From NCBI GenBank assembly GCA_009760855.2, contig WPIO01000020.1:4537501-4601500 (forward strand): a stretch of 64,000 bases of DNA. Reading direction: 5' to 3'. This DNA is from Cristatella mucedo. Lineage: Eukaryota; Bryozoa; Phylactolaemata; Cristatellidae. The position numbers and the translations under genes are program-made. How positions within the stretch are numbered: the first letter of the stretch is position 1; the number at the start of each line of letters is the position of its first letter. Positions 23,240 through 63,878 of the stretch are shown here, one piece after another. Under the pieces are notes generated by a model, which did not search any database, was not told where the DNA came from, and saw only the letters and a list, made by a program, of their open reading frames with translations.

Positions 23240-26200
23240 ATTGTGGCATACACAAATATTGTTGTTATTTTCAGTCACGTCTTCAGTTTGGGAATACGCT
23301 GTAAAACGAAAGAATCCAATAACAACAGAGCAACAAGTCAATATGGACGATGGAATACAATCGTCAAATGTTGTGGAAACTCCACAACATTGAAAATACG
23401 CGAAGTTGAATTTGATAAACCCGCTGCAGAGGGAAAATCCAAGGTAGAGCCCGTGAACAATAAGAGAATAAAAACGGTTGCCGATTTGCTGGGGCGATAG
23501 AGTCTGAAGGATATTGTTGCCGATCTGGCTAGCGACGGAATATCGATTAGAGCTACCGCTAGAAACACGTACATCCGGCAATCAGTCTCGCGGGATGAAA
23601 TCGAACTTGCTAATGAGCAAAAGCGATGCGATGAAGCTGACGATGCACGATGATTACGAAGAAATGAGAGAAAAACGCTTGCTGACATCTAGGGAAGACT
23701 TTCTCTCTCGGGGCTCCGTGCGAGGTGCGGTTCTTTTCACGCTTTATACTCTACCTCTCTCTTGCCGACGTGATTGCCAAGCACAATCTAGGCTTTCACT
23801 TCTATTCGGATGATGACACTCGGTTTTTACCTTTTGCTTTGATCCCTCCCAGCCCTCCAGAGCGTCGGGTTCTCCCTCAGCTCCCATTGGCTGCATGTAT
23901 TGATGACATTCGCACATGGATGGCAGCAAATTTTCATAAATTGAACGATGATAGAATTGATTTACTAGTTATGGGCAAACCAAGTGTGATTTGGAAATTG
24001 GAAAGGCTAACGTTCAAAATCGGCTCTGCCGGCATATCTCCTGTTGAATCTGCACGAAATCAATGTTTCACTTTCCAAAGTGACCTTTCTCTAGGCGACC
24101 ACATCAGCTCCACAATCAAGTCTGACTACTTTCAGCTACATAGCATTACTAAAATTCGCACTTATTTAGACAGGGATACAACATCTAAGCTGGTCCATGC
24201 ATTTATGACATACAGTCTTGACTTCTGTTACTCACTGCTTGCTGGTCTACCGGCCTGTGCAATCAGGCGCTTACAGCTGGTGCAAAACTCTGCAGCTAGG
24301 CTAGTCTGTCGTGAGCGTTGCACTTGCCACATCACATCACTTCTCGCCGACCTGCACTGGCTCCCAGTCAACCAACGGATCGACTTCAAGGTTTTGTCGC
24401 TCACTTTTAGGCTCCGCCATTCTTTGGCTCTAGCCTATCAGATAATCTATCAGATCTACTGCCCCACCAGGCTAGGCATCGTACCGCCTGCTTTTCGGAA
24501 TCTAGCTGTTTACCTCTACCTCGTACAAACCTCAAATTCTGTGGAGACTCGTGCGTTTAGTTCGTATGCTCCCAAAGCCTGGAACTCACTTCCGACTTCC
24601 ATCATGACATCCCCTGACTTGACCACATTTAAAAAGAAACTAAAAATGCACCTATTTATGACAGCATTTAGTGGGTCCCTGTGATTCGTTCCTTTATGTC
24701 CTTATGCATGCTGGCACTGTTGAATACTTCCACGAGCGACACTAGCGTCACACGCTGACCCTGTGCATGTCTTCCCTAATCATGTTATCCTTGTTGTTTA
24801 CCAAGCATGATACCACTCACCATTCGACCGTGTTTCCTTTGCAGCAAATGTAAAGCGCATACAAAGAGAGTGAGTTCTCTGAGGGTGCTTTATCAAATGT
24901 TTTGTTATCATAATTATTAAGCTTGAGAGAGCGGTAATGTTTAGCGTGACTGCGGATGAGTGAGTACACAACCGTGAGAGTACGTCGATTCTTCGGAGTC
25001 AAAATTTATGATAGTGGCGATAAAAAACCTATCAAGACGGATCTTGCTCGCATATTTGGTTCGTGCATTGCTATGGATACGGTCGAATCAATGAAACAGC
25101 ATTTGAGCGTTTTTGGAATAACAATAGTGAAGGATTTGGTGGAATCTAATCAGGACGGTGCTCCGGTGCATAAAAATACATTAGCCACGTTAGATTTAAT
25201 CGGACAGTTCTGCGAAAACCATGGTCTGCACCTTGGAATATGTGAAACATTGTACAAGAAGAGCACTGAGATGAACGATTGTAACTTGCATAGTGACGAT
25301 ATGGATGAAATTAAAAATTTTGAAACTGTACGGACTTGGAAGTGATCAGAGATGATACATTAAAAGGAGACGTCGATTACCACACTCTGCTCACGATATC
25401 GCGCAAGCTTGTCACATTCATAAAAAATCAACCATTCGAAATGTCTTTCAACCCAAAGTAACAGCTGAGTTCGGACGCGAGATTGAGCTGCCTCTTGACG
25501 TGAAGACGCGCTGCAACTCCATCCCCGACAGTAAAGTTAGAGCCGCTAGTAAAGGCAGGAGAGCCATCCGCGAGACACCATCCGAATTTAAGGCGCTGGT
25601 AATTATTGAGACATTGGATTTTGACGCTCAATAATCTTCTGAAGGCATTGGAATCCGTGAAATTCGCTGTTGAGAATCTAAAACACGACGTTAATGAGTG
25701 CAGGAGCATTTTTAGAATTCGTGTTCAACAATCTCCCCAGCCTGAGTATTGACATTAGTATCAAGCTCATGGGAAACTTGAATGAAGAGCGATTTAATAA
25801 GGATGTCTTGAACCCTTGCGGAGTATCCAAGATCCACCTGCCGCCCCATCAAACGCTACGCTAAATTTAGCCGGAAATTTAGCCTCTCGTCTATTTGGAG
25901 TCGAGGAAGTAAAATTTGTCGTCGAAAAGTCGTCAAATGATGCTGAACGTGTGAGCTTGTTTCTTCAAGATGAATTGAATTTGTTGCTTCAAAATGATAT
26001 CATCGATTGCAGTTGGAGGGCAAGACGGTTTCAAGTATGGGATTGCATCGTCTGCCCTTCGCGATCAGAAGTTGCTGAACTGTCTCTTCTGGTTTCGGAC
26101 GTAGTGAGCTCAATTCCAGAGTACGCAATGATACATTTTTCTTCACAGTGTTACGGTATCCCTTTGGGATATTCGATGGTATGTACAGCCCGATAATGCT
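23240..26200 (+). mobile_element. Decayed hAT transposase, split by an L2 insertion
   Basis: The N-terminal part (23265-23700) reads SSVWEYAVKRKNP and, after a frameshift, CCGNSTTLK, as in a BED-type zinc finger. LKDIVADLASDGIS and MKLTMHDDYEEMREK follow, typical of hAT proteins. After the LINE at 23708-24915 the frame resumes with RRFFGVKIYDSG, FGSCIAMDTVESM, NQDGAPVHKNT (equivalent of the catalytic TTDGASV stretch) and HGLHLGICETLYKK. VKTRCNSI lies near 25500, and low-level homology continues to about 26200. Many stops and frameshifts are present and the C-terminal dimerisation block is not recognisable, so the element is dead. Element ends and target duplications were not located. Confidence 0.75.
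23708..24915 (+). mobile_element. LINE-A (L2-like) copy inserted in the hAT element
   Basis: This is the best-preserved LINE in the window. One frame stays open from 23725 to 24684 (319 aa). It starts 5'-truncated at the GSVLGPLLFTLYTLPL equivalent, then FHFYSDDDTRF in place of the catalytic FHFYADDTQL. LVHAFMTYSLDFCYSLLAGL, LQLVQNSAARLVCRE, LLADLHWLPVNQRIDFKVL and PKAWNSLP follow. The 3' UTR has the CGCATACAAAGAGAGTGAGT tail and an AT-rich end at about 24915. The long open frame implies a fairly recent insertion. Confidence 0.85.
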
Positions 26201-27351
26201 CAGCTACACATTCAAGTAAGTAAAGGTCTCTCAACTATAGCATACTAATACAAAATATATCCATTATCTTGGCGGGCATACGCCTTCTGCACAGGTGCAG
26301 CTCTCAGGTTAGCCGTAATACTAGCGCTTGCCTTAGTGGGTCTGACAAGGGCACCTAGAGCAACTCGTAGCGGGTGGATCTAGCCCAGCAGAATTGGGTA
26401 GGGGGCACATTAGTTAACCCAGAGCGGAGCGAGGTGTCAATCTGACAGCGAGATCCGTTCAGGTTAGAATGAAGCTTTGGGCTAACGAAGAGCAATCAGG
26501 ATGTGGATCGAGTAATCTACGCCGTTAGACAAAGAGCGAAAGGATGGCTGGCGCAGAATCCATCAAATAAATTGCAGGCGCAAACGAATAATCCCGAGAA
26601 AGGACGCCAAGAGCGGGGTCCGAGAAAATAGCAGTTACGCGCGAGGTTAGGAGTTCAGATGAGAGAGAGAGAAGAGAGAGAGTATAAGGCAGATGACTGA
26701 CAGAGCTCGGGGCTGCAGCTTCCGTAGTCGATGCGAGACTACGCTTCGAGAGCACGAGAATCGAACCTACGGTGACGAACAGCTAAGTGTAACTTAGACT
26801 GAGCAGTTGTATTCTGCCAGCTAATCAGTTAGCTGCTCGTATCTTGGGGTGCTGTAGCTGTCCGCTTCCGGGGTCGGGACCGTCGCTAGCGACGCAGACA
26901 TTGGGAGTTTATTATACTTGGGCTTCGGGAGTTCTTGCAGTTGACTTTGTCGGTCCGGTGCGCGCCGCGTAAAGCGCTTTGCGCCGTCGTGCAGCCACTT
27001 CTAACAGGCCTACGATAAGCTGTGGCTTTTTTTGCCAGTTGTGGCCGCTTGCGTTTTAACCGCACTGCAGCGCAGCATAGCGCAGCCCGCCGGTGGAGAA
27101 CTGGCGGCGAATGCCTGCGCGGTTACACTTCTGAGCACCTCCAGCCCAGTTAATACTTGTATCTAGATTGTATCTAGAGGGGCGTAAAAGTACGTCTTAT
27201 CGGCTGTTCTTCGGTGGCAAAGATGAGAGTCTGCTTCCAGAGAAAAAGCTACTTTATTTTTTAAGAAGACTTGAAGAAATTAACGGAATAGAGGCTACCG
27301 AAATCGAGTTGTGCACTTGCGACGCATAGCTTCGCGGCCTTCTGACTACAG

Positions 27352-27352
<1 letters not shown>

Positions 27353-27389
<37 letters not shown>
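27353..27389 (+). repeat. Poly(G) run of 37 bases
   Basis: An uninterrupted run of 37 G on the plus strand, followed by CGGGGCAGGGG. It could form a G-quadruplex. Homopolymer length is often mis-assembled, so the exact count is uncertain. Confidence 0.9.
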
Positions 27390-28235
27390 CGGGGCAGGGG
27401 AGCGAGCATAGGGCGCAGACGGATGCCAGACGAGACGCTTCTTGTTGAGCCCTTACGTAAGTATTTCCAAGTCGGTCTCTTCGAGTGACCTCGTGGTTAA
27501 GAAGTTCAAAGGAAATTCGCGACCTGAGAGCTTCCAAGCAGAGGCGGCAGTCATCGGCACTATTCGCAGCAATCGCCAAAGGATGCTAGCGTACAGCTGC
27601 GACGGCTCCTGATTGGTCTGCTGTGGGACAGCTGCGAGGCCGAACGAGCAGCGTCTACTGAGCCTTTTTAGACGCCTACCCAACCCTACGAAAGCCCAGC
27701 AGCGCTCCCGTGGGGTGGGGGGGGCGCCTCGATTCTCGGAAGGGGCGGCGAGGCTTTAGGAAGTGAGCACGTCTCTCCACAAGGAGCGACTGGCTTTTGC
27801 TTTCAGATTGGGATGGTTACGATTAGATTTAGATGGAAAGACTTCGCGAGCGGCACAATCGGTGCTCGCGTTCAGTGTCAGTTTCCAGATGAGATGTCTT
27901 GTTTTTTTTTTAAGGAGGAGCGAGTATTCCTCGAGCTTCTAAATTGGTCATTCTAGATGGTGTCAAAGAGGCCAGAGGCCGAGCGGCTCTATGCCTCGGA
28001 ACCTTAAATGGACGTAAAAAGTTTATTTTTTGGCGGACGAAAGAGGCTTCTGGGTAAAAAAGAGCAGCTAAAATAGCACGTTTTTTTAAAAAAAGGCTAA
28101 CTAGCTTTCCTGAACATATTGAGAAGAGAAGTCATAGATCTTACGCTACGCCCCTCAATGTTGAGGTTAAGCCACCTATACACAAATCTTTGGCATCTCC
28201 TTGCCGCTGTAGTACGCCAATCCTGCGGAGCATGC

Positions 28236-28960
28236 CTTAATAATAATAATAATAAATTTGCATAGCGCCATCAGAGAACTGAATCTCTCTTAGGGCACTT
28301 TACTGATACTGCAAAGAAAGCATTACCAAATGCTTGATGGTGCAGAAATACCCGCTGCAGATGAGACCGTATAATAATAATGATCATAGTAACGTCGTTT
28401 GCATGGTGCCTCAAGAGAACCGAATCTATCCGAGTACAAACTTGCCGAAACACAAACAATAGTCAAGAGTCAATGAAAAGCAAGGTATCGTGCTCAGTCC
28501 CCCAACCGGAAGCACACAAGTATCGTGCATAGACCGTCGCGATGCGCTGCGTAAGAAGACGCTTACGGTAACCTGTTAGTAGGATCCCTGGTCCCTAACG
28601 TACGTTGCGTCGTGAACAGTTAAGTAGGAAAAGAACACCTGAATAAAAACACAAACTCCTTAGGGAGAGGAGAAAACTGAGCGGAAAGTCAATGCAAGTA
28701 GTGATTGAAGCCTGAACGATTTGCCTCATCACGAAAGATTTCCATTTAGTGCCGAGAACGGTGAAGTGACGACCGAATGCCGACGGGCAGGTAGTGCTGC
28801 GAGAGCGAAGAGGAGTGGAGGAGGAGTGGAGGAGCACGGAGCTTGGACAGGCCATACAGGCTGGTGCAAGCGATCGAAGCTGGCAGCGCACGAGGAGCTT
28901 CGTGAAGGAGCTCCAAGACGCTCGATTGGATCAAGTGAAGCTCACACGTAATGGCGGCAC
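28236..28960 (-). mobile_element. LINE-A type (L2-like) fragments, nested
   Basis: Two 3' ends in minus orientation, each next to an ATA/ATT repeat: 28236-28370 and one beginning at about 28372. The second runs into degraded RT C-terminus to about 28960; the 28730-28760 segment matches a block near 11.9 kb. Confidence 0.55.
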
Positions 28961-29207
28961 GACGGCAGGTATGCGGTCGAAGGCAGACCAAACGAGCTAC
29001 TGAATTTCGTATCTGTTGCAAACGATCAATGGAATGGGCCAGGACTCGAACTGCCTGAATAACTTGCCACTCACTGCATTTAATTCGTTTCCGTCCATCG
29101 TTCTTGGTGTGCTTAACTGTGCCGACGCTGCCCACCTTGTCGCTAATCAATTTATACGCTCCTTTGCAGCATATGCAAAGTGCCTCACGCGAGATTTCTC
29201 TTAGAAC

Positions 29208-29411
29208 AGTGGCCCCCAACCTTCCTAGTGCAGCCACCCTTTAATAAAGTTCATGTTGTGGCGACCCCTAACCATAAAATTGTGTGCAATGTTGAAATGA
29301 GTGCTTTCCGATGGTCTTAGGCGACCCCTGCGAAAAGGTCGTTCGACCCCCACAGAGGTCGCGACCCACAGGTTGACCAAAAAAACTTCAGAAGCACAGG
29401 CTTGAACACTG
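29208..29411. mobile_element. Short non-autonomous hAT (Charlie/SPIN-type) element
   Basis: About 204 bp beginning CAGTGGCCCCCAACCTTCC and ending GGCTTGAACACTG, imperfect hAT-type terminal inverted repeats (CAGTG...CACTG). Inside are CATGTTGTGGCGACCCCTA, ACCATAAAATT, TTTCCGATGGTCTTAGGCGA, GGTCGTTCGACCCCCA and GGTCGCGACCCACAGGTTGA. These words I recognise from hAT-Charlie elements of the SPIN/URR type in vertebrate genomes. There is no coding capacity. About 30 bp of extra sequence sits before the right terminus, and no clean 8-bp target duplication was seen. Confidence 0.7.
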
Positions 29412-29419
29412 CTCCGCTA

Positions 29420-30739
29420 AGTCTGAGTGGGACGTCGATCTAGCAATTTTTTTAAAGATTTCCTCTGAGTCGACACCCGAAAGATTATGAAAGCCAGGGT
29501 TTTTTTATACTCTACAATGAAGTCCTGCATGTCCGACTCAAAACAGATTTATTAAACGGTGAGCCATTTGCTTGCGAACTCAGCGAGGTCTGACTTCCCA
29601 TATATTTATCAACGCCTCAACCGACACGTTTTCAGCTTCCTTCGTTGAAAAATTTCACATATTCGTGCCTAAATATTTGACATTTCTGCATGCGATGCGG
29701 CCACCTCAATGGTAAAAAAATGCTAGTCCAGAAGAGCTTGAACCACCCCACCCCAATGGTCTTCACTAACAAACTTAACCCAGCCGTTACTGAAATATTT
29801 AATGCTTCCCTGAACAACGGGTTGCAGGGATAACGCGCTTGACAGGCAGAAGGTGATTTTTTCCAAGGCAAATGCTCATCAACATGAAATCTCGTTATCA
29901 GGAGATTCCATTGCATACCATGCAACAACGTTCACAACCAAACCGGATAGTGCTTCACTTAAGTCACTTGCGTGCCAGTGCTTGCAAACTGGCCTTCAAG
30001 ATGCCCAAGATCAGGAAAGCAAAACGGCGTATTTGCTGCTGGCTTAGTGGCAAAGTCGCTCAACTTAACGAAACGTCCAGCTAACAGCAATTCCCGTAGT
30101 ACCTACGCCTGTTCTAGCTAACGGAGGTAACAAGTACTGTTCTGGCTGAAGACAACTAGCAGCATTACTCACAGTGGTGACAACTAGAATTATCTATTAG
30201 CCGAATAAGCCGATGAACAGAAGACCCACAGGGCACAGCCAGTTCGATAAACAACAGCTATACACCACCACAGCCCAGCCGAGCTACACACCACAACAGC
30301 CCAGCCTCATAAACCCTCCGTGGCAGAAATGGATAAAAAGTAGTGCATCTATCTGCAAAGGCAAAGGTTAATAGCACAAGGGCCTTCATATTCGAGACAT
30401 CCTTCATATTCAAGCACTGAAAGTGGTTGATTATTGCAGCACAACTTTTTATAAAAAGAAGCATGCCCGGCTAATGCAGCAGGGCCACGAGCTGATGCCT
30501 ACTACAACAGAAGCAGCATCTCCACTGCATTAGGTTTAATAGGTCACATGCCATGTGGTCCTCTTGCAGAGGACAGTCGATAGGTGCAACTATGTAGAGC
30601 ATGAGCTGTACACAACAGCCATGCGTCGACGATGTGATGATTTCCATCCTTGCTGGCACAACCAGGGCCAAGCTACTACTGCCAGGTGCAAAGCTGCCGA
30701 TGCACAGCAAAGACGAAACGGGTGGCCCCTTGGTATAGC
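29420..30739. other. Region 3' of SF3A3, no gene recognised
   Basis: Between the hAT element and the SF3A3 stop I see only short open frames with no recognisable protein. The part next to 30740 should be SF3A3 3' UTR. A short imperfect tandem repeat (ACCACAACAGCCCAGCC type) lies near 30262-30300. Confidence 0.4.
30535..30540 (-). terminator. Possible SF3A3 polyadenylation signal (ATTAAA)
   Basis: ATTAAA on the minus strand, 200 nt past the SF3A3 stop codon. It is the commonest variant of AATAAA. I found no canonical AATAAA closer to the stop, but the call is weak without transcript data. Confidence 0.3.
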
Positions 30740-61133
<30,394 letters not shown>

Positions 61134-61300
61134 GCTCGTTCACGCTACGCGGCTAACGAGCAATTCAGCAACTCAGTAAAAGCGACAGCAACCGGTTCCA
61201 CTATTTTCATGGCCGCCAGGCGCGGGCGTAATAGCATTCTAGTAAAACGTTTGTCGAAATTATTTGATACAACTAAGGAAATATAGAATTTATCATATAA
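61134..61300 (-). promoter_or_regulatory. SF3A3 5' region with a possible upstream ORF
   Basis: Directly upstream of the SF3A3 ATG is a moderately CpG-rich stretch with GCCTGGCGGCCATG (minus strand). An upstream ATG at 61210 opens a 21-codon frame ending at 61145 (MKIVEPVAVAF...), 12 bp before the main ATG. If transcribed, it could lower translation of SF3A3. The transcription start is not determined. Confidence 0.4.
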
Positions 61301-61419
61301 AATTAGAAACATCTTCATAATAATGTGATTGTACGCACATGAGCCATGTGAAGTGAAGTGTTACAGCGTCACTGGCAAAAACCGGCGCGCGATTTTAACC
61401 CATTGTCTGTTTTACGGAG

Positions 61420-61560
61420 AATGGCCAGTCGTGCTTTGGTGATTGCCGGGATAAATGTTTCGGATGTACACGAGCGGATTTCTGATTTGATTATTCCGAC
61501 GCGCCCTAAGAGGAGGGCAATGCACTGACGTTCATTAGAGGGTTTGGAAGTCAGAGCTGG
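61420..61560 (+). other. Unassigned CpG-bearing segment upstream of SF3A3
   Basis: A 35-codon plus-strand frame starts at an ATG near 61421 (MASRALVIAGINVSDVHERI...). The context ACGGAGAATGG is reasonable, and it diverges from SF3A3. I recognise no family. It may be a divergent transcript from a shared promoter or nothing. Confidence 0.2.
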
Positions 61561-61737
61561 GAAGGTAACTTCAAATTCCACTCCACTTGCGTATGTACAC
61601 CGCACTGAAGTTGCATATACAGTAATTTACAGTACATTGTTTCCGAAGGTCAGTGGACAACAGTAAAAGGAACCAAAGCAGTGAAAGGAACCAAAATGAG
61701 TCTTTCGCGAGCGTCGCAGTTGCCGCGCTACGTCAAC

Positions 61738-62054
61738 TAGCGGCGGCGTATTGACTTCGAGGTTTTGTCGCTCACTTTTGGATCCGTTCGCTCTCAGGCC
61801 TACTATCCTACTATCCTCTACTATCTACTATCCTACTAGCCTATATCCTACTATCGACGCTCCCCAACAAGACTGGATGTCGCGCCACCTGCTTGTCTGA
61901 CTCAACCCGTTGGGCTGTGCCTCTGACCGACGTCAGGACCTCTTGAGACCGTGCCTCTGTTTCGTGTGGTGCTCATAGAGTTTGGAACTCACTCTCGACT
62001 GAGGTCATGGTCTTTGTGTTTTGTCCTTTGTGTACTTATGCATACTGACACAGT
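61738..62054 (+). mobile_element. LINE-A (L2-like) copy, part 1 (before the LTR)
   Basis: RIDFEVLSLTFGSVRS, then a degenerate CTACTATC array (61800-61855), RT C-terminal remnants (TTTGGAACTCACTCTCGACT, equivalent to WNSLST) and TGTACTTATGCATACTGACA. The element continues after the LTR at 63171. Confidence 0.75.
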
Positions 62055-63166
62055 TGTAGCACCCTGCTGGCTTTTGCTGAATTTTAGCGCGAACAAGAGC
62101 TGTTCGGCGGCGGGCTAGAGCCCCTTTGTCCTGGAGCAGTGAGCCAGAGAGGAGCATCAGTGCGGTTAGAGAGGAAGCGCTTAAGAGCAAGCCAGGAAGC
62201 TCTCTGACCAGCGGTGGCGAGTCGGCCTTTGGAATTGGTCCGATACCCGCGGGAGCGGCTGATCGATGTTGGCTGGCCTGTCAACCTTCGCCATCACTCT
62301 GTCCAAAAAGAATCGTCTGGAACCCATTCGCCATTCAAGCTGGACAGAGGGGACATTCCAGTGGCCTAGTGCCGGTATTAATTCCTCACCGTAATGGGCC
62401 ATGGTGTCGGGCCCAATACCACTAAGCTCTTGCCCCATTGTCTCAGCCAAGTATTTAAGAGTCGAGCGACGCTCGCTCTGGGTCTTTTGCCTCGTGTCTT
62501 TTTGTCTGTGGTCTTCTGTCTTTGGTCCGGCTCCGCCGTCGGACTCGTTTTCTCTGGAAGCGAGGGAGGAGGGCGGGCTGTTCGCCAGCGATTGACGGAA
62601 CAGGACGAGACAGCGCGCTAGGAGGATTCGGTGGACTCCACCGAATACGGTCGTATCGCGCCCGAGCTGGCATTTTGTGTTTCTTTCGTGTTTTGTGTGT
62701 GCGCGCTAGCACGTGGTCTCGGCATAAGGATTTTCCGGTGCGAGCTAGACGTAGTTGGCGTGTTTGGGGTATTCCCTCGGCACAGGTGGGAACGGATTCC
62801 TAGTTCACCGGTTAGGGTTTAGGGTCCGGGTCGGGCTTAGTGTGGAGGAGTATTCCCTCCGCAAGAGTGTTGGTGTAGCTGAGAACGTGCGAGGAGTGTG
62901 GAGATAAAGCTGAACTAGACGCGCAGCGACTTTGTGCGCTTGCGAATAAAGTTCAGTAAAATCCCCAATTTGTGTGTCTTGCTTCCAATTCACGCCGCGG
63001 ACTCACGACCCCCTTTAGTAACGGTAAGCAGGTCAGCACCAGAAACGCTCGTTTCGTGGCGGCCAGCTTACTGCGCGTAGGCGCGCACCGGACGGCATTA
63101 GGCGATAGGCTACGCCGCTAGGTAAGCGGCTGGTCAAGCCTACCCCGCCGAGCCTTCGGCGTTACA
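62055..63166 (+). mobile_element. Probable solo LTR of an LTR retrotransposon
   Basis: The element begins TGTAGC and ends GTTACA (short inverted termini TGTA...TACA). It is flanked on both sides by CAGT (62051-62054 and 63167-63170), a 4-bp target duplication. Removing it with one CAGT restores a continuous LINE-A 3' UTR (GACACAGTGCATACTGCC). Inside are a TATA-like TATTTAAG at 62452-62459 and AATAAA at 62945-62950, consistent with U3-R-U5 order. It is GC-richer than its surroundings. There is no internal coding region and no second LTR, so this looks like a solo LTR. Plus orientation is inferred from the TATA and AATAAA order. Confidence 0.8.
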
Positions 63167-63170
63167 CAGT

Positions 63171-63312
63171 GCATACTGCCGCTAACTGCATAACACATGT
63201 TGACATTGTGCATGTTACCACTAACCGTACTATTATCCATGGTGACACTGTGCATGCTACCACTAATCATATGGCCATGCTTTTTTTAGTATTGTATTTC
63301 TTTCTTTAGTTT
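63171..63312 (+). mobile_element. LINE-A (L2-like) copy, part 2
   Basis: GCATACTGCCGCTAACTGCA, ATTGTGCATGTTACCACTAA and GTGCATGCTACCACTAATCA: the repeated LINE-A 3' UTR words. Confidence 0.8.
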
Positions 63313-63711
63313 ATATGTAATGTAATGTAATGTATCTCCGTCTGTAACTCCACAAATTCATAAAGACTAAGTGGGTCGTACGCAGGAGAGTTTTGTATAG
63401 CGCACTCACAGCCTAAGCGGCTTTCGGTACGCATTCGCTAGCCAACAGACTTCGTCTCACGCAACAAAGAGAAAGTTGGAAGCATAGCAGAGTCAGGAGA
63501 GCAGTTGAGGTAGTGAGTAGCATGGAAGTAGCAGCACAGGACCGCTGAAAAGGATGAGCCATAGTCAGCAGCAGGAGAGTAGTTGTCGTTGCGTAAGAAT
63601 TGTGGAAGCGAGTTTCACAGTCTATTACCTGCACAGCTAACGTTACCTGCGCAGCTAAAACTTCTGTCGCCAACAGTCTTTAAGAGGAAGAATGGAACAG
63701 CTAATTTATTG
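63313..63711 (-). mobile_element. LINE-B 3' copy inserted in LINE-A
   Basis: The terminus (TGTAATGTAATGTAATGTAT on plus) is followed by CTCCGTCTGTAACTCCACAA, GCGCACTCACAGCCTAAGCG and the RT C-terminus remnant, ending near TTTAAGAGGAAGAATGGAAC. Minus orientation. Confidence 0.88.
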
Positions 63712-63797
63712 ACCATAAGGCATATATGTAAAGTGCATAGCATAGTTTAAGTTCTCCGAAGGCGATATATAATGTATTATTATTATTATTTGTTAGG
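63712..63797 (+). mobile_element. LINE-A (L2-like) copy, part 3 (3' terminus)
   Basis: TGTAAAGTGCATAGCATAGT, TTAAGTTCTCCGAAGGCG and terminal (ATT)n complete the LINE-A copy begun at 61738. Confidence 0.8.
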
Positions 63798-63878
63798 TCA
63801 GTATGAATATCGTCATCTTCAGTGATTTTTCGTAGGGTAACAGCCATTTAGCTGCCAGGAAAACTCGGTCCGCAAAAA

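Noticed and set aside
29872-30084. 70-codon basic plus-strand frame 3' of SF3A3
   Set aside because: No family recognised, no promoter or Kozak support, and its length is expected by chance.
61369-61605. 78-codon minus-strand frame upstream of SF3A3 exon 1
   Set aside because: No recognisable domain, no splice-compatible junction to SF3A3, and the family's protein start is clearly at 61133.
61798-61856. CTACTATC-rich array considered as a telomere-like or regulatory repeat
   Set aside because: It is a degenerate local slippage array inside a decayed LINE-A copy, with no constant unit.
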